From Mucilaginibacter pankratovii (GTDB lineage: Bacteria > Bacteroidota > Bacteroidia > Sphingobacteriales > Sphingobacteriaceae): a stretch of DNA of 64,000 nucleotides. Position 1 is the stretch's first letter, and every line of letters begins with the position of its first letter. The notes beneath the pieces were generated by a model that saw only the letters and a program-made list of their open reading frames with translations, had not been told where the DNA came from and did no database searches. The DNA lies in the NCBI RefSeq assembly GCF_014773265.1, contig NZ_JACWMY010000006.1, positions 186,001-250,000 on the forward strand, given 5' to 3'. Made by a program: the position numbers and the translations under genes. Of this stretch, positions 1-8,101 are shown in pieces.

Positions 1-1
1 G

Positions 2-613
2 TACAATGGCCGTTACCTGCCCGATACCCGCGACACCACTGCCAGTGGTTCCAGCGCCAAATGGCATATGCTGTATTATAACAGGCCGTTCCCGCAGCAA
101 TGGCTCAATGACGATAGTGTTTTGAATAGCCCCAAAGCCCTTGCCGAAGCTACTTTTGGCGTAAAGCTGCAATTGCCCATTGATGAATACCGCAAGGTAA
201 TGCGTACCAATAAGTATTCTACGCTTATCATTCTGCTCACTTTTGTATCCCTGTTTTTAACCGAGCTGATTCGCAAGCAGCGCATTCACCTGTTCAACTA
301 TACGCTGATAGGCGCAGCCATGATCGTATATTACATCCTGTTACTGTCCTTCGCCGAGCAAATAGGGTTTAATTACGCCTACCTGCTATCCTCCACGGCA
401 ACTATTGGGCTCATATCCTTCTTTACCGCGTCGCTGTTGAATAATAAGGCAGCCGCTGCATTATTTGCCTTTATCCTCACGGTGTTTTACGGTTTCATTT
501 TTATCATTATACAATTGGAAGAATATTCATTGTTAGTTGGTGGTATCGCCCTGTTTATTATTGTAGCAGCGCTGATGTATTTCTCCAGAAAGATCAATTG
601 GGATAGCCATTAA
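2..613 (+). CDS. creD: CreD-family inner-membrane protein, 3' part only
   Basis: The frame is already open at base 2, so this is the last ~203 residues of a gene that starts outside the window. After a soluble stretch come a basic loop (RKQRIHLFNY) and about five hydrophobic helices, ending in a short polar tail (RKINWDSH). This matches the C-terminal half of the CreD/CET (cell envelope integrity) inner-membrane family. CreD is known from E. coli as a target of the CreBC system and affects envelope tolerance; its biochemical role is unclear. No creBC-like pair is visible next to it here. The family call rests on the helix pattern and the loop wording and is fairly secure; the function is not. 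Confidence 0.75.
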   Translation, partial: YNGRYLPDTRDTTASGSSAKWHMLYYNRPFPQQWLNDDSVLNSPKALAEATFGVKLQLPIDEYRKVMRTNKYSTLIILLTFVSLFLTELIRKQRIHLFNYTLIGAAMIVYYILLLSFAEQIGFNYAYLLSSTATIGLISFFTASLLNNKAAAALFAFILTVFYGFIFIIIQLEEYSLLVGGIALFIIVAALMYFSRKINWDSH

Positions 614-664
614 AATTTTCACCTAAACCTGTTCACCACATATATCCGTCGCATGTAATTATGC

Positions 665-1429
665 ATGCGGCGGATTTTAAACCAAATCAGCATGCACACA
701 AGCAATTATTGGATAGGGCATTTCAAGGCAAATGCCCGCGAAAAACGCATCGACTGGAACCTATTTCCATCGTTAACCGCTGAAGAGGTGAAAATTATAC
801 TGCCGTCGCTGCAGGCCTGGCAACTGGGCGAAACCTCGGAAGGGGCACATTTAATTGCCGCTTCCACCAAGTATGCCAACAAAATAGGCGACACCGACTA
901 TGTGGAAGCTGTTAAGCTTTTTATAAAGGAGGAGCAAAAACACGGCAATAACCTTGGCCGGTATATCGACGGCATCGGGCAAACGCGTATTAGCAAAGAT
1001 TGGGGCGATACGCTGTTTAGGAAAGTGCGGTACTACAATACCAATATGGAAATATGGACGGTGGCTGTTATTGTGGTAGAAAGCACGGCGCAGATATTTT
1101 ACCAGGCACTAAAAGATGCTACAGATTGCGAACTTTTACAGTCCATCTGCACCGATATATTGATAGATGAGGCTTATCATATTACCTTCCAAACCGAGCG
1201 GCTGGCGATGATTTATGAGGGTAAGTCGGATACCGCGAAAGCCTGGCGAAACTTTGTTTATAAGGCGTTCTTCTTTTTAACATCCTGCCTGGTATGGTTT
1301 GCACACCGCACTTTATTTAAAGCAGGCGGCAATACCTTTAATTCTTTCACCCGGAAGATGATATATAAGTACCGTAAAACCATAAAAATGATAACCGAAG
1401 AGCAGCAAAATAGCGTATCGTGGAAATGA
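665..1429 (+). CDS. Ferritin-like (diiron four-helix) protein
   Basis: A 254-residue protein with the Glu/His spacing of a ferritin-like diiron bundle: ExxH at E90/H93 (EEQKHGNN), a lone Glu near E139 (VVESTAQ) and a second ExxH at E169/H172 (DEAYH); the first single Glu is probably in GETSEG near residue 57-59. A hydrophobic stretch (FFFLTSCLVWFAH) near residue 210 suggests membrane contact. It is probably an oxidase or hydroxylase of the uncharacterised ferritin-like group; no substrate can be named. A second ATG at 692 (MHTSNYW) is an equally good start. It is monocistronic or follows creD by 50 bp. Confidence 0.65.
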   Translation: MRRILNQISMHTSNYWIGHFKANAREKRIDWNLFPSLTAEEVKIILPSLQAWQLGETSEGAHLIAASTKYANKIGDTDYVEAVKLFIKEEQKHGNNLGRYIDGIGQTRISKDWGDTLFRKVRYYNTNMEIWTVAVIVVESTAQIFYQALKDATDCELLQSICTDILIDEAYHITFQTERLAMIYEGKSDTAKAWRNFVYKAFFFLTSCLVWFAHRTLFKAGGNTFNSFTRKMIYKYRKTIKMITEEQQNSVSWK

Positions 1430-1454
1430 AGCCGAAATAAAATCAAAATACCGT

Positions 1455-1485
1455 TTTGGTTTTTGGTATAATAATACTATGTTTG
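1455..1485 (+). promoter_or_regulatory. Bacteroidota-type promoter for the 1505 micro-gene
   Basis: TTTG at 1455-1458, exactly 19 nt, then TATGTTTG at 1478-1485. This is a perfect match to the Bacteroidota consensus TTTG-N19-TAnnTTTG. Transcription should start near 1490, about 15 nt before the ATG at 1505. Confidence 0.7.
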
Positions 1486-1504
1486 CATAGTAAAATTTAC
1501 CGCC

Positions 1505-1612
1505 ATGAGTGAAGAATTAATGGAGTTTTCGGAACTTATTGATGAGCAATTCGAGATGGAAGACATCACCATCGAAGTTTATATCGATAAGTTGTTGAGC
1601 ATATTTTTGTAG
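1505..1612 (+). CDS. Putative 35-residue acidic micro-protein
   Basis: An ATG-to-TAG frame of 35 codons directly behind the perfect promoter at 1455-1485. It begins MSEELMEFSELIDEQ and ends in a hydrophobic KLLSIFL tail. The first two thirds are very acidic (about ten Glu/Asp) and predicted helical; there is no signal peptide and no Cys. I recognise no family. The acidic leader-like body followed by a short hydrophobic end resembles a peptide precursor or a small regulatory protein, but no modification enzyme or transporter lies beside it. Existence is supported by the promoter and ATG position, not by homology. Confidence 0.45.
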   Translation: MSEELMEFSELIDEQFEMEDITIEVYIDKLLSIFL

Positions 1613-1692
1613 GGAACGCTTTTAACAAGGTTACTCCGTACTCTTGTTTTGGGGTAGCAGCTTATATGCTCAGCAAATGCTAGAAAATAGTT

Positions 1693-2100
1693 ATGAAAAA
1701 TTTTTGCTTGGTATCCGTCGTTGTTTTGCTGCTATTATTCTGCGGTTACCGCAGTTGCAGCCCCTGGAGCAGAACGCATCATATTTTAACAGTCAGCGTT
1801 AATCGTTACAATGGCGATAAGGGGTGCCCGGTGAAGTTATACCGGGAGTATTATCTCGTATTGCAAAGTTTTATGGCCACTGACCTCAATTCGGTTTACC
1901 TTACAGATTCTACCAACTTCAGAAAATTCCTGGGGACTTATGACACCGAAGGCGAATTTATCACCACCAAGTGCAAAGGCGACAGAGTATATATTTCAAA
2001 AAAAGTTCCTGCAAGTGAAACTCCTGATCCGAACTTAAAAAAGATCACAGAGCAAAGGGCGTACAGCCTTAAAAAGTTAAAGGAATCTATATTCTTTTAA
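1693..2100 (+). CDS. Hypothetical secreted or membrane-anchored protein
   Basis: 135 residues. The N-terminus is a strong signal or anchor (MKNFCLVSVVVLLLLFCGYRSC); the LLLLFCG stretch could act as a lipobox, but the fit is imperfect. The rest is a small polar domain with two further cysteines (GDKGCPVK, TTKCKGD) and a Lys-rich C-terminus. I do not recognise the family. It stands alone between the micro-gene and rlmD. Confidence 0.55.
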   Translation: MKNFCLVSVVVLLLLFCGYRSCSPWSRTHHILTVSVNRYNGDKGCPVKLYREYYLVLQSFMATDLNSVYLTDSTNFRKFLGTYDTEGEFITTKCKGDRVYISKKVPASETPDPNLKKITEQRAYSLKKLKESIFF

Positions 2101-2122
2101 TTGATTGTAAACAAGTAAAAGA

Positions 2123-2153
2123 ATTTATGATTTCAGAAATAGCCTTACCTTTG
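2123..2153 (+). promoter_or_regulatory. Promoter abutting rlmD (near-leaderless)
   Basis: TACCTTTG at 2146-2153 is a good -7 element; the -33 region is only a weak T-rich match (around 2123-2127). The predicted transcription start falls at about 2158-2161, on or next to the rlmD ATG (2161), so the mRNA would have almost no 5' leader. Confidence 0.5.
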
Positions 2154-2160
2154 CATCCTT

Positions 2161-3588
2161 ATGGGCAGATCTGGTAAACCAAGGGTAAATAAAGTTTTTG
2201 AGAACGTTACGGTAATTGATATAGCCGAAGAAGGCAAAGGTGTTGGCAAAGCCGACGATTTTGTTTTGTTCATAGAAAAAGCCGTCCCGGGCGATATTGC
2301 CGATATTGAGGTTTACCGCAGCAAAAAGAATTTTGGCGAAGGCAAGATCACCCGCCTCATCCAGCCATCAGAATACCGCACAGAAGCTTTCTGCGAGCAT
2401 TTTGGTACCTGCGGTGGCTGCAAATGGCAGCACATGACTTATGATGCCCAGCTAAAATTCAAACAAAAGGCCGTACACGATGCCCTTACCCGTATTGCCA
2501 AGATAGAGGTGGAGCACATGGACGCCATTGTGCCATCCCCCGCCGACCGTTACTACCGCAACAAACTCGAATACACCTTCTCCAACAAACGCTGGCTGTA
2601 CGATGGCGAGAACCGCGAGGATGAAGCGCTGGATATGAACGCCCTCGGTTTCCATATCCCGGGCAGGTTTGATAAGATATTAAATATTAACCATTGCTAC
2701 CTGCAGGCCGAACCATCAAACGATCTGCGCAACAGCATCAACCAATACGCCAAAGAGCTGGGCATCAGTTACTACGATGTGCGCCAGCACACCGGCGCTT
2801 TGCGTAACTTGATCATCCGTACCTCATCTACCGGCGAAATTATGGTGATCGTGGTTTTCGCCCACGCGGATGAGGAGCAGGTGAGCAAGCTGATGGGTTT
2901 TGTGGATGCAAACTTCCCGCAGATAACCTCGCTGCTGTATATCCTCAACACCAAAATGAACGATACCATTTTCGACCAGGAAGTGCTGAGCTGGAAAGGC
3001 CCGGAATACATCCACGAGGAAATGGCAAACGGGCATGGCAAAGTGATCCGTTTTAGAGTGGGTCCGAAATCGTTCTATCAAACCAACTCCATACAGGCTT
3101 TAAAACTTTACGAAATAACCCGCGATTTTGCCCAGTTTAAAGGCAATGAACTGGTTTATGACCTTTACACCGGCGCAGGCACCATTGCCAATTTTATTGC
3201 CGACCAGGTACGCGAAGTTGTAGGCGTGGAGTATGTACCAACCGCTATTGAGGATGCCAAAGTGAACTCGCAGATCAACAGTATCACCAATACCAAATTC
3301 TTTGCCGGCGATATGAAGGATGTGCTGGTAGCCGATTTTGTGGCAGAGCATGGCAAACCCGATGTGATCATCACCGACCCGCCACGCGCCGGCATGCACG
3401 CCGATGTAGTTGCCCGCCTGATGGAAATTGAAGCGCCAAAAATTGTTTACGTAAGCTGCAATGCCGCCACCCAGGCCCGCGACCTGCTGGTGCTAAAGGA
3501 GAAATACGACACCGTAAAAATTCAACCGGTAGATATGTTCCCGCATACCCAGCACGTGGAGAATGTGGTATTGCTGAAGTTGCGGTAG
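2161..3588 (+). CDS. rlmD: 23S rRNA (uracil-5-)-methyltransferase, RlmD/RumA type
   Basis: A 475-residue SAM-dependent tRNA/rRNA m5U methyltransferase. Visible in order: an N-terminal TRAM-like domain (about 1-65), the iron-sulfur cysteines C78, C84, C87 (CEHFGTCGGC) plus a fourth in NHCYLQAE, a central domain, the SAM-binding YDLYTGAGTIANF motif, DPPRAGMH near 406, and the catalytic Cys C433 in YVSCNAAT. Length and all key residues fit the RlmD family, which makes 23S m5U1939 in E. coli; the exact target base here is inferred. It is a single gene with its own promoter that ends at the start codon. Confidence 0.9.
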   Translation: MGRSGKPRVNKVFENVTVIDIAEEGKGVGKADDFVLFIEKAVPGDIADIEVYRSKKNFGEGKITRLIQPSEYRTEAFCEHFGTCGGCKWQHMTYDAQLKFKQKAVHDALTRIAKIEVEHMDAIVPSPADRYYRNKLEYTFSNKRWLYDGENREDEALDMNALGFHIPGRFDKILNINHCYLQAEPSNDLRNSINQYAKELGISYYDVRQHTGALRNLIIRTSSTGEIMVIVVFAHADEEQVSKLMGFVDANFPQITSLLYILNTKMNDTIFDQEVLSWKGPEYIHEEMANGHGKVIRFRVGPKSFYQTNSIQALKLYEITRDFAQFKGNELVYDLYTGAGTIANFIADQVREVVGVEYVPTAIEDAKVNSQINSITNTKFFAGDMKDVLVADFVAEHGKPDVIITDPPRAGMHADVVARLMEIEAPKIVYVSCNAATQARDLLVLKEKYDTVKIQPVDMFPHTQHVENVVLLKLR

Positions 3589-3638
3589 TGAGTTCGGTAT
3601 CTGCATCGCCGTCGATTTAGTCGACGTGACCGTTGTAG

Positions 3639-4223
3639 TTACCGGAGATAAGCGCTAATTTGGCGTTTGTCTTTTAAATCTATCAGTTCATCGGTATTCC
3701 AATCAACCAGTAACAAATTGTAACTTTCTCCCAAATCGTACAACGTGGATGTGATAATCTTTAATTGAGCAGGGGAGGTGATCTGTTTGATGTTTATCCA
3801 AATGTTTTCAATAAACTCGCCTTTTACATCAAAAAATAAGGTGAAACTTTTAAATCCATAAGCTTTTGTTTTCACCTCTTTTTGCTCAAAGAAATAATCG
3901 TTACCATATTCTACGCGCCTGTATTTTGGCATCCCATGGCCCGATAAAATGTTTTCCAGTGTATCTGCACGAAATTCTTTATCAGTAGTGGGCACCGGGT
4001 TGCTCTGCCTTGCCATTATATCAGTATAAAAGCCTTCCTCTGTCCTGTGCGCTTCTCCAAACGCGCTGTAAATTTTGAGTTGTTGTTGCAGGAAGGCAAG
4101 GTTATCCGAAGGGATTATCTCCACCTGTAAATAATCGTCCTCCCATAGGGTAGCCGTATCCGCTTCCTGTTTTGCTGCATCAGTATTGAGCCTAAAAAAG
4201 TCGAAGATTCTGAAAATACTCAT
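3639..4223 (-). CDS. Hypothetical cytoplasmic protein
   Basis: 194 residues with no signal peptide or membrane helix. It is rich in aromatic and acidic residues, with an alternating beta-like C-terminal half (TLFFDVKGEFIENIWINIKQ). I do not recognise the family. The start ATG at 4223 lies 19 nt downstream of the SDR gene's stop on the same strand, so the two probably form one transcript (SDR first). Confidence 0.55.
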   Translation of the reverse strand: MSIFRIFDFFRLNTDAAKQEADTATLWEDDYLQVEIIPSDNLAFLQQQLKIYSAFGEAHRTEEGFYTDIMARQSNPVPTTDKEFRADTLENILSGHGMPKYRRVEYGNDYFFEQKEVKTKAYGFKSFTLFFDVKGEFIENIWINIKQITSPAQLKIITSTLYDLGESYNLLLVDWNTDELIDLKDKRQISAYLR

Positions 4224-4242
4224 AGCTACCGTAGTTGGCTGT

Positions 4243-5211
4243 TTACTGTTTTAACGCCTTACAAACTTCCCCAATCGTTTCGCTCAGCGGCTTAAACTCA
4301 AAGCCTATCGCCTTTTTAATTTTGCTGTTATCAAACTCGCGGGTTACCGATGCGGCTCGGGCGCTGGTTTTATCAATGGCGGGGCTCTTCCCGGTTAGGC
4401 CGCCCCAAAGGGATGCGCCGCGCCAGGCGAGTTCCATCATCCAGGGTTGGGCCAGTTTTGCCGGGGCAGGTACGCCAAGCTTGCCGGCTATCTCGGTAAA
4501 TATTTGCTGATAAGGCCGGTTTTCGGCATTGATGATGTAACGCTCGCCGCTGATGTCGCTTTCCATCAGGGCTATCATGCATTTGGCTACGTCCTGCACA
4601 TCTACAAAACCCATGGTGCCTTTGGTATAAAACTTTAAGCCTTTGAGTATGGTCTCGAAGATCTGCCCGCTGCCTTCAATACCCGCACTTGGGCCAATGA
4701 TGATAGACGGGTTTACAATAACCGCATCAAGCCCTTCGGCAATGCCGCGCCACACTTCCATCTCGCTTTCCAGTTTTGATATGGCGTAGCCGTCCTGTTC
4801 AAGGGTTGGGTCGAGGTGATGGTTCTCGGTAATAAGCTCGCCGGGTTTTGCTTCGCCCACGGCGGCTACCGAACTGGTATGCACCACGCGGACGCCTTTT
4901 TCGGTACAGAGATCAACCAGGTAGCCGGTGCCGGTAACGTTGGTACGGATCATCGGCGCTTTATCTGCCGCTTTTAACGATACCCATGCGGCGCAATTGT
5001 AAACCTGGGTTACACCATCCAGCGCAGCCTCTAAAGCAAAGGCATCCATTAGATCAGCCTCTACCCATTCTATTTTGGCAGGGTAGGGAACCAGGATCTC
5101 GGGAATAGTAGAAGTAGCGCGTTTAGTGCAACGGATACTGTTACCGCGCAGGATAAGCTCCTTCGCCAGTTCGGCCCCTAAAAAACCTGTTGCACCGGTT
5201 ACGAGAATCAT
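4243..5211 (-). CDS. NAD(P)-dependent epimerase/dehydratase-like oxidoreductase (extended SDR)
   Basis: 322 residues of the extended short-chain dehydrogenase type, close in layout to dihydroflavonol-4-reductase-like proteins. The Rossmann glycine motif is at residues 5-12 (TGATGFLG), the catalytic Ser in HTSSVAAVG (113-114), and the Tyr/Lys pair is Y142-x3-K146 (YAISK). The C-terminal half carries the substrate lobe. Substrate unknown. It starts at the ATG 5211, immediately beside one arm of the repeat at 5212-5436. The hypothetical gene at 3639-4223 follows on the same strand. Confidence 0.8.
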   Translation of the reverse strand: MILVTGATGFLGAELAKELILRGNSIRCTKRATSTIPEILVPYPAKIEWVEADLMDAFALEAALDGVTQVYNCAAWVSLKAADKAPMIRTNVTGTGYLVDLCTEKGVRVVHTSSVAAVGEAKPGELITENHHLDPTLEQDGYAISKLESEMEVWRGIAEGLDAVIVNPSIIIGPSAGIEGSGQIFETILKGLKFYTKGTMGFVDVQDVAKCMIALMESDISGERYIINAENRPYQQIFTEIAGKLGVPAPAKLAQPWMMELAWRGASLWGGLTGKSPAIDKTSARAASVTREFDNSKIKKAIGFEFKPLSETIGEVCKALKQ

Positions 5212-5436
5212 TTAATTTGAAGATTTGAAAATGTGCTAATTTGAAAATGTATGCAAAAGTAAATTTTAGACGGAGTAAATCGCGATTTTCTGCAACTGTA
5301 TTTGGCTAAGCTGTATTTTTAATTTTCAAATCTTCAAATCAAACCATTTTCAAATTACTAAAATTAATATGTTTGTCACTTCTAACATATATCGGAATTT
5401 TCAAATCTTCAAATTACCCCATTTTCAAATTACCCC
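5212..5436. repeat. Degenerate inverted repeat built from a 'TTTTCAAATCTTCAAA' word
   Basis: A gene-free space between two divergent genes. The left part (about 5213-5250) repeats a TTTGAAAATG-like word; its reverse complement recurs at about 5319-5361 and again at 5397-5436, right up to the next ATG. On each side the arm reads with the same polarity into the neighbouring start codon. No tRNA or ORF is seen. See the finding on word-built inverted repeats. Confidence 0.7.
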
Positions 5437-6618
5437 ATGTCTTTAGCCGATTTTTTCACCCCTATCGATCTTAAGAAAATAACGCCTAAAGATGGGTTTT
5501 ATACTAGCCAGCTGGGCGACAGGATAGATCATCATTCGGTTGCCTTCCCCGACCTGGAACAAAAAATCGATATCGCCATCATCGGTGTGCTGGAAGATCG
5601 TAACGCTATAAACAACCCGGGCTGCGCTCTGGGTCCGGATTATGTGCGCGAAAAACTATACCAGTTAAACGAGGGTGGCTACACCACCAAAATAGTTGAC
5701 CTTGGTAATATTAAACGCGGCGATAAAGTTACCGATACCTACTTCGCGCTAAAAACCGTGGTAGAGGAATTGATAAAAAAGGATATCGTTCCGGTAATTA
5801 TCGGCGGCGGGCAGGACCTTACTTACGCCCAGTATATGGGTTACGAAAACCTGGAACAAAAGGTGGATGTGCTGGTGGTTGATTCGCATTTCGACCTGGA
5901 TGATGACGGCTTTGGCGCCAGCATCGAAACCAATTCCATAGCCTACCTCAATAAGATCTTCCTGCACGAACCCAATTACCTGTTCAATTTTAGCAACCTG
6001 GGGTATCAAACCTATTTTGCCAGTCAGGAAAGTTTACGGGTGATGGATAAGCTGTACTTTGATGTACACCGCCTGGGCGAACTGGCGGGCAACATCAGCG
6101 TTACCGAGCCGGTTATCCGCAACGCCAACATGGTGAGCTTTGATATGGGGGCTATCCGCTCATCAGATGCGGTGGGTAATGCCAATGCCAAGCCAAACGG
6201 TTTTTATGGCGAAGATGCCTGCCAGGTATGCCGCTACGCAGGTTTCAGCGATAAGCTCACCTCCATAGGGTTTTATGAGTTTAACCCTGCCTACGATAAT
6301 AACGGGCAAACCGCTATGCTGCTCTCGCAAATGATCTGGTATTTTATTGATGGCTTTTATAACCGTAAGAAAGATTTTCCGCTTAACCCCAAATCGCAAT
6401 ACCTTATTTACAAAACCAGCCTGAAGCACGAAGAGCACGAACTGGTATTTGTAAAAAGCAAAAAAAGCGACCGCTGGTGGATGCAGGTACCCTACCCAAC
6501 GGGCGGATCGAAGAACGAGCGCTACCATTTAGTGCCCTGCCGGTACGAGGATTATAAGACCGCCCGCTCCGGCGATATGCCCGACCTGTGGTGGCGCACC
6601 TACCAAAAATTGAACTGA
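5437..6618 (+). CDS. Arginase/formimidoylglutamase-fold protein with altered metal site
   Basis: 393 residues of the ureohydrolase (arginase/agmatinase/formiminoglutamase) fold. The three metal motifs are recognisable but changed: GGGHD is GGGQD (Q126), DAHxD is kept as DSHFD (D149, H151, D153), and SFDxD is SFDMG (D236 kept, second Asp replaced by Gly at 238). Two of the six ligands of the dimanganese centre are therefore missing, so ordinary ureohydrolase activity is doubtful. A C-terminal extension of about 90 residues ending in a Trp-rich stretch is present. Automated annotation would call it formimidoylglutamase; no hut genes are nearby. Confidence 0.75.
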   Translation: MSLADFFTPIDLKKITPKDGFYTSQLGDRIDHHSVAFPDLEQKIDIAIIGVLEDRNAINNPGCALGPDYVREKLYQLNEGGYTTKIVDLGNIKRGDKVTDTYFALKTVVEELIKKDIVPVIIGGGQDLTYAQYMGYENLEQKVDVLVVDSHFDLDDDGFGASIETNSIAYLNKIFLHEPNYLFNFSNLGYQTYFASQESLRVMDKLYFDVHRLGELAGNISVTEPVIRNANMVSFDMGAIRSSDAVGNANAKPNGFYGEDACQVCRYAGFSDKLTSIGFYEFNPAYDNNGQTAMLLSQMIWYFIDGFYNRKKDFPLNPKSQYLIYKTSLKHEEHELVFVKSKKSDRWWMQVPYPTGGSKNERYHLVPCRYEDYKTARSGDMPDLWWRTYQKLN

Positions 6619-6669
6619 TTGGCAATTCATTAGCCTTTTTGCCGTTATGTAAACTTACTATTGTTATAA

Positions 6670-7845
6670 ATGAAAAGATTTTTTTTATGCCTGCTGGCTC
6701 TTTTGCCGGCGCTTGCATTTGCACAAACTGCACAGTCTTTTACCATAAAAGCAAAGGTGGGCAAGTACAATAAACCTGCGCAGGCGTTTTTGGCCTACCG
6801 TTTAGGCGCCAATACTGTTACAGATTCGGCCGCTATTGTAAACGGCGAATTTACTTTTACCGGTACCATCACCAACCCGCTTAACGCAACGTTGTTTATC
6901 GATTCGAAAGGCATCGGGTTTAATAAATTTGTATCGCAAAACTTTAACGAAAGTACAGGGCCATCAAAAGCAACCGATTACCTGGGATTTTATGTTGATA
7001 AGGGGGTAGTGACCATAACATCTGCCGATTCGCTTAAGCAGGCAAAAATTACAGGTTCAAAAGTAAATGATGATGATGCCAAATTAAAGGCGCAGCTAAA
7101 ACCCATTTTTACAAAAGCGCAGGCCATATCAAAAGAAGCGCAGGCAGCGACACCCGTGCAGCAGCAATCGGCCGCATTTCAAAACAGCATGACGGCTAAA
7201 TACAAAGCCCTGCAGGATGAGCAGCGCAACATGCTGAAAACCTTTATCTCCGCCAACCCCGATAGTTACCTTAGCCTGCTGGCTTTAACCAGCGTTAGCG
7301 GCCCCTCGCCGGATGTGGCCGAGGTAGAGCCGCTGTTTAATTCGCTGACGGATGAATTGAAAAACTCCGACCAGGGCAGGCAGTTAAAATATTCGCTTGA
7401 TAATTTAAAGATCACGGCCATAGGTTCCATTGCGCCCGATTTTATACAGAACGATGTGAACGGCAAGCCGGTGCAGCTATCATCGCTTAGGGGTAAGTAC
7501 GTATTGATAGATTTTTGGGCATCGTGGTGCGGCCCCTGCCGCCAGGAAAACCCTAACGTGGTACGTACTTATCATAAATACAAAGGCAAAAACTTCACCA
7601 TATTAGGCGTATCGCTTGATAAAGAAACCGCTAAGGATGCCTGGCTGGCAGCTATTAAAAGCGATGGACTGGAATGGACCCAGGTATCCGACCTTAAATT
7701 CTGGAACAACATGGCCGCTACACTTTATGGCGTGCACTCCATCCCCCAAAACTTCCTGATAGACCCGCAAGGAAAGATCGTAGCCAAAAACCTGCGAGGT
7801 GACGCGCTGGATGATAAATTGCAAGAGTTGTTAGGGAAGATATAA
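6670..7845 (+). CDS. TlpA-family thiol-disulfide protein with DUF4369 domain (copy 1)
   Basis: 391 residues: signal peptide (MKRFFLCLLALLPALAFA), an N-terminal DUF4369-type beta domain (about 23-130), a helical linker, and a C-terminal AhpC/TlpA thioredoxin domain (about 250-391). The active site is WCGPC with cysteines near 287 and 290, followed by the cis-Pro region SIPQNFL. The family acts in the periplasm as a thiol-disulfide reductase. It is a close relative of the next gene and lies 51 bp after the arginase-fold gene. Confidence 0.85.
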   Translation: MKRFFLCLLALLPALAFAQTAQSFTIKAKVGKYNKPAQAFLAYRLGANTVTDSAAIVNGEFTFTGTITNPLNATLFIDSKGIGFNKFVSQNFNESTGPSKATDYLGFYVDKGVVTITSADSLKQAKITGSKVNDDDAKLKAQLKPIFTKAQAISKEAQAATPVQQQSAAFQNSMTAKYKALQDEQRNMLKTFISANPDSYLSLLALTSVSGPSPDVAEVEPLFNSLTDELKNSDQGRQLKYSLDNLKITAIGSIAPDFIQNDVNGKPVQLSSLRGKYVLIDFWASWCGPCRQENPNVVRTYHKYKGKNFTILGVSLDKETAKDAWLAAIKSDGLEWTQVSDLKFWNNMAATLYGVHSIPQNFLIDPQGKIVAKNLRGDALDDKLQELLGKI

Positions 7846-8101
7846 TTTAAGTCTGGAAGTCAGGGAAGGCCGAAAGTCCGGAAGACGGAGGAAAAGTCCG
7901 AAGACGGATATCCAAAAGATGAAATACTAAGCAACAAAAAAAAGAAGTCCGCAAGAATTATGCACTATGCACCCTTCTTACGGACTTTCTGTCTTTCGGA
8001 CTTTCGGTCTTCTTTGTCAGTATTGTGTTACAGTTTAAGCTCCTGCTTTGATTTTAAGCTAGATAATTACATCTTAGGGTTTTAAAGCTACCTCATAATT
8101 T
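7846..8101. repeat. Degenerate inverted repeat of 'AAAGTCCG(G)AAGAC' words
   Basis: Gene-free space between the two TlpA paralogs. The left arm, about 7850-7909, is purine-rich and repeats AAAGTCCG/GAAGACGG words. The right arm, about 7975-8020, is the pyrimidine-rich complement (GGACTTTC, GTCTTTC, GGTCTTC). An inner pair (AGAAGTCCG near 7943, CGGACTTTCT near 7981) adds a smaller hairpin. No ORF is seen. Confidence 0.7.
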
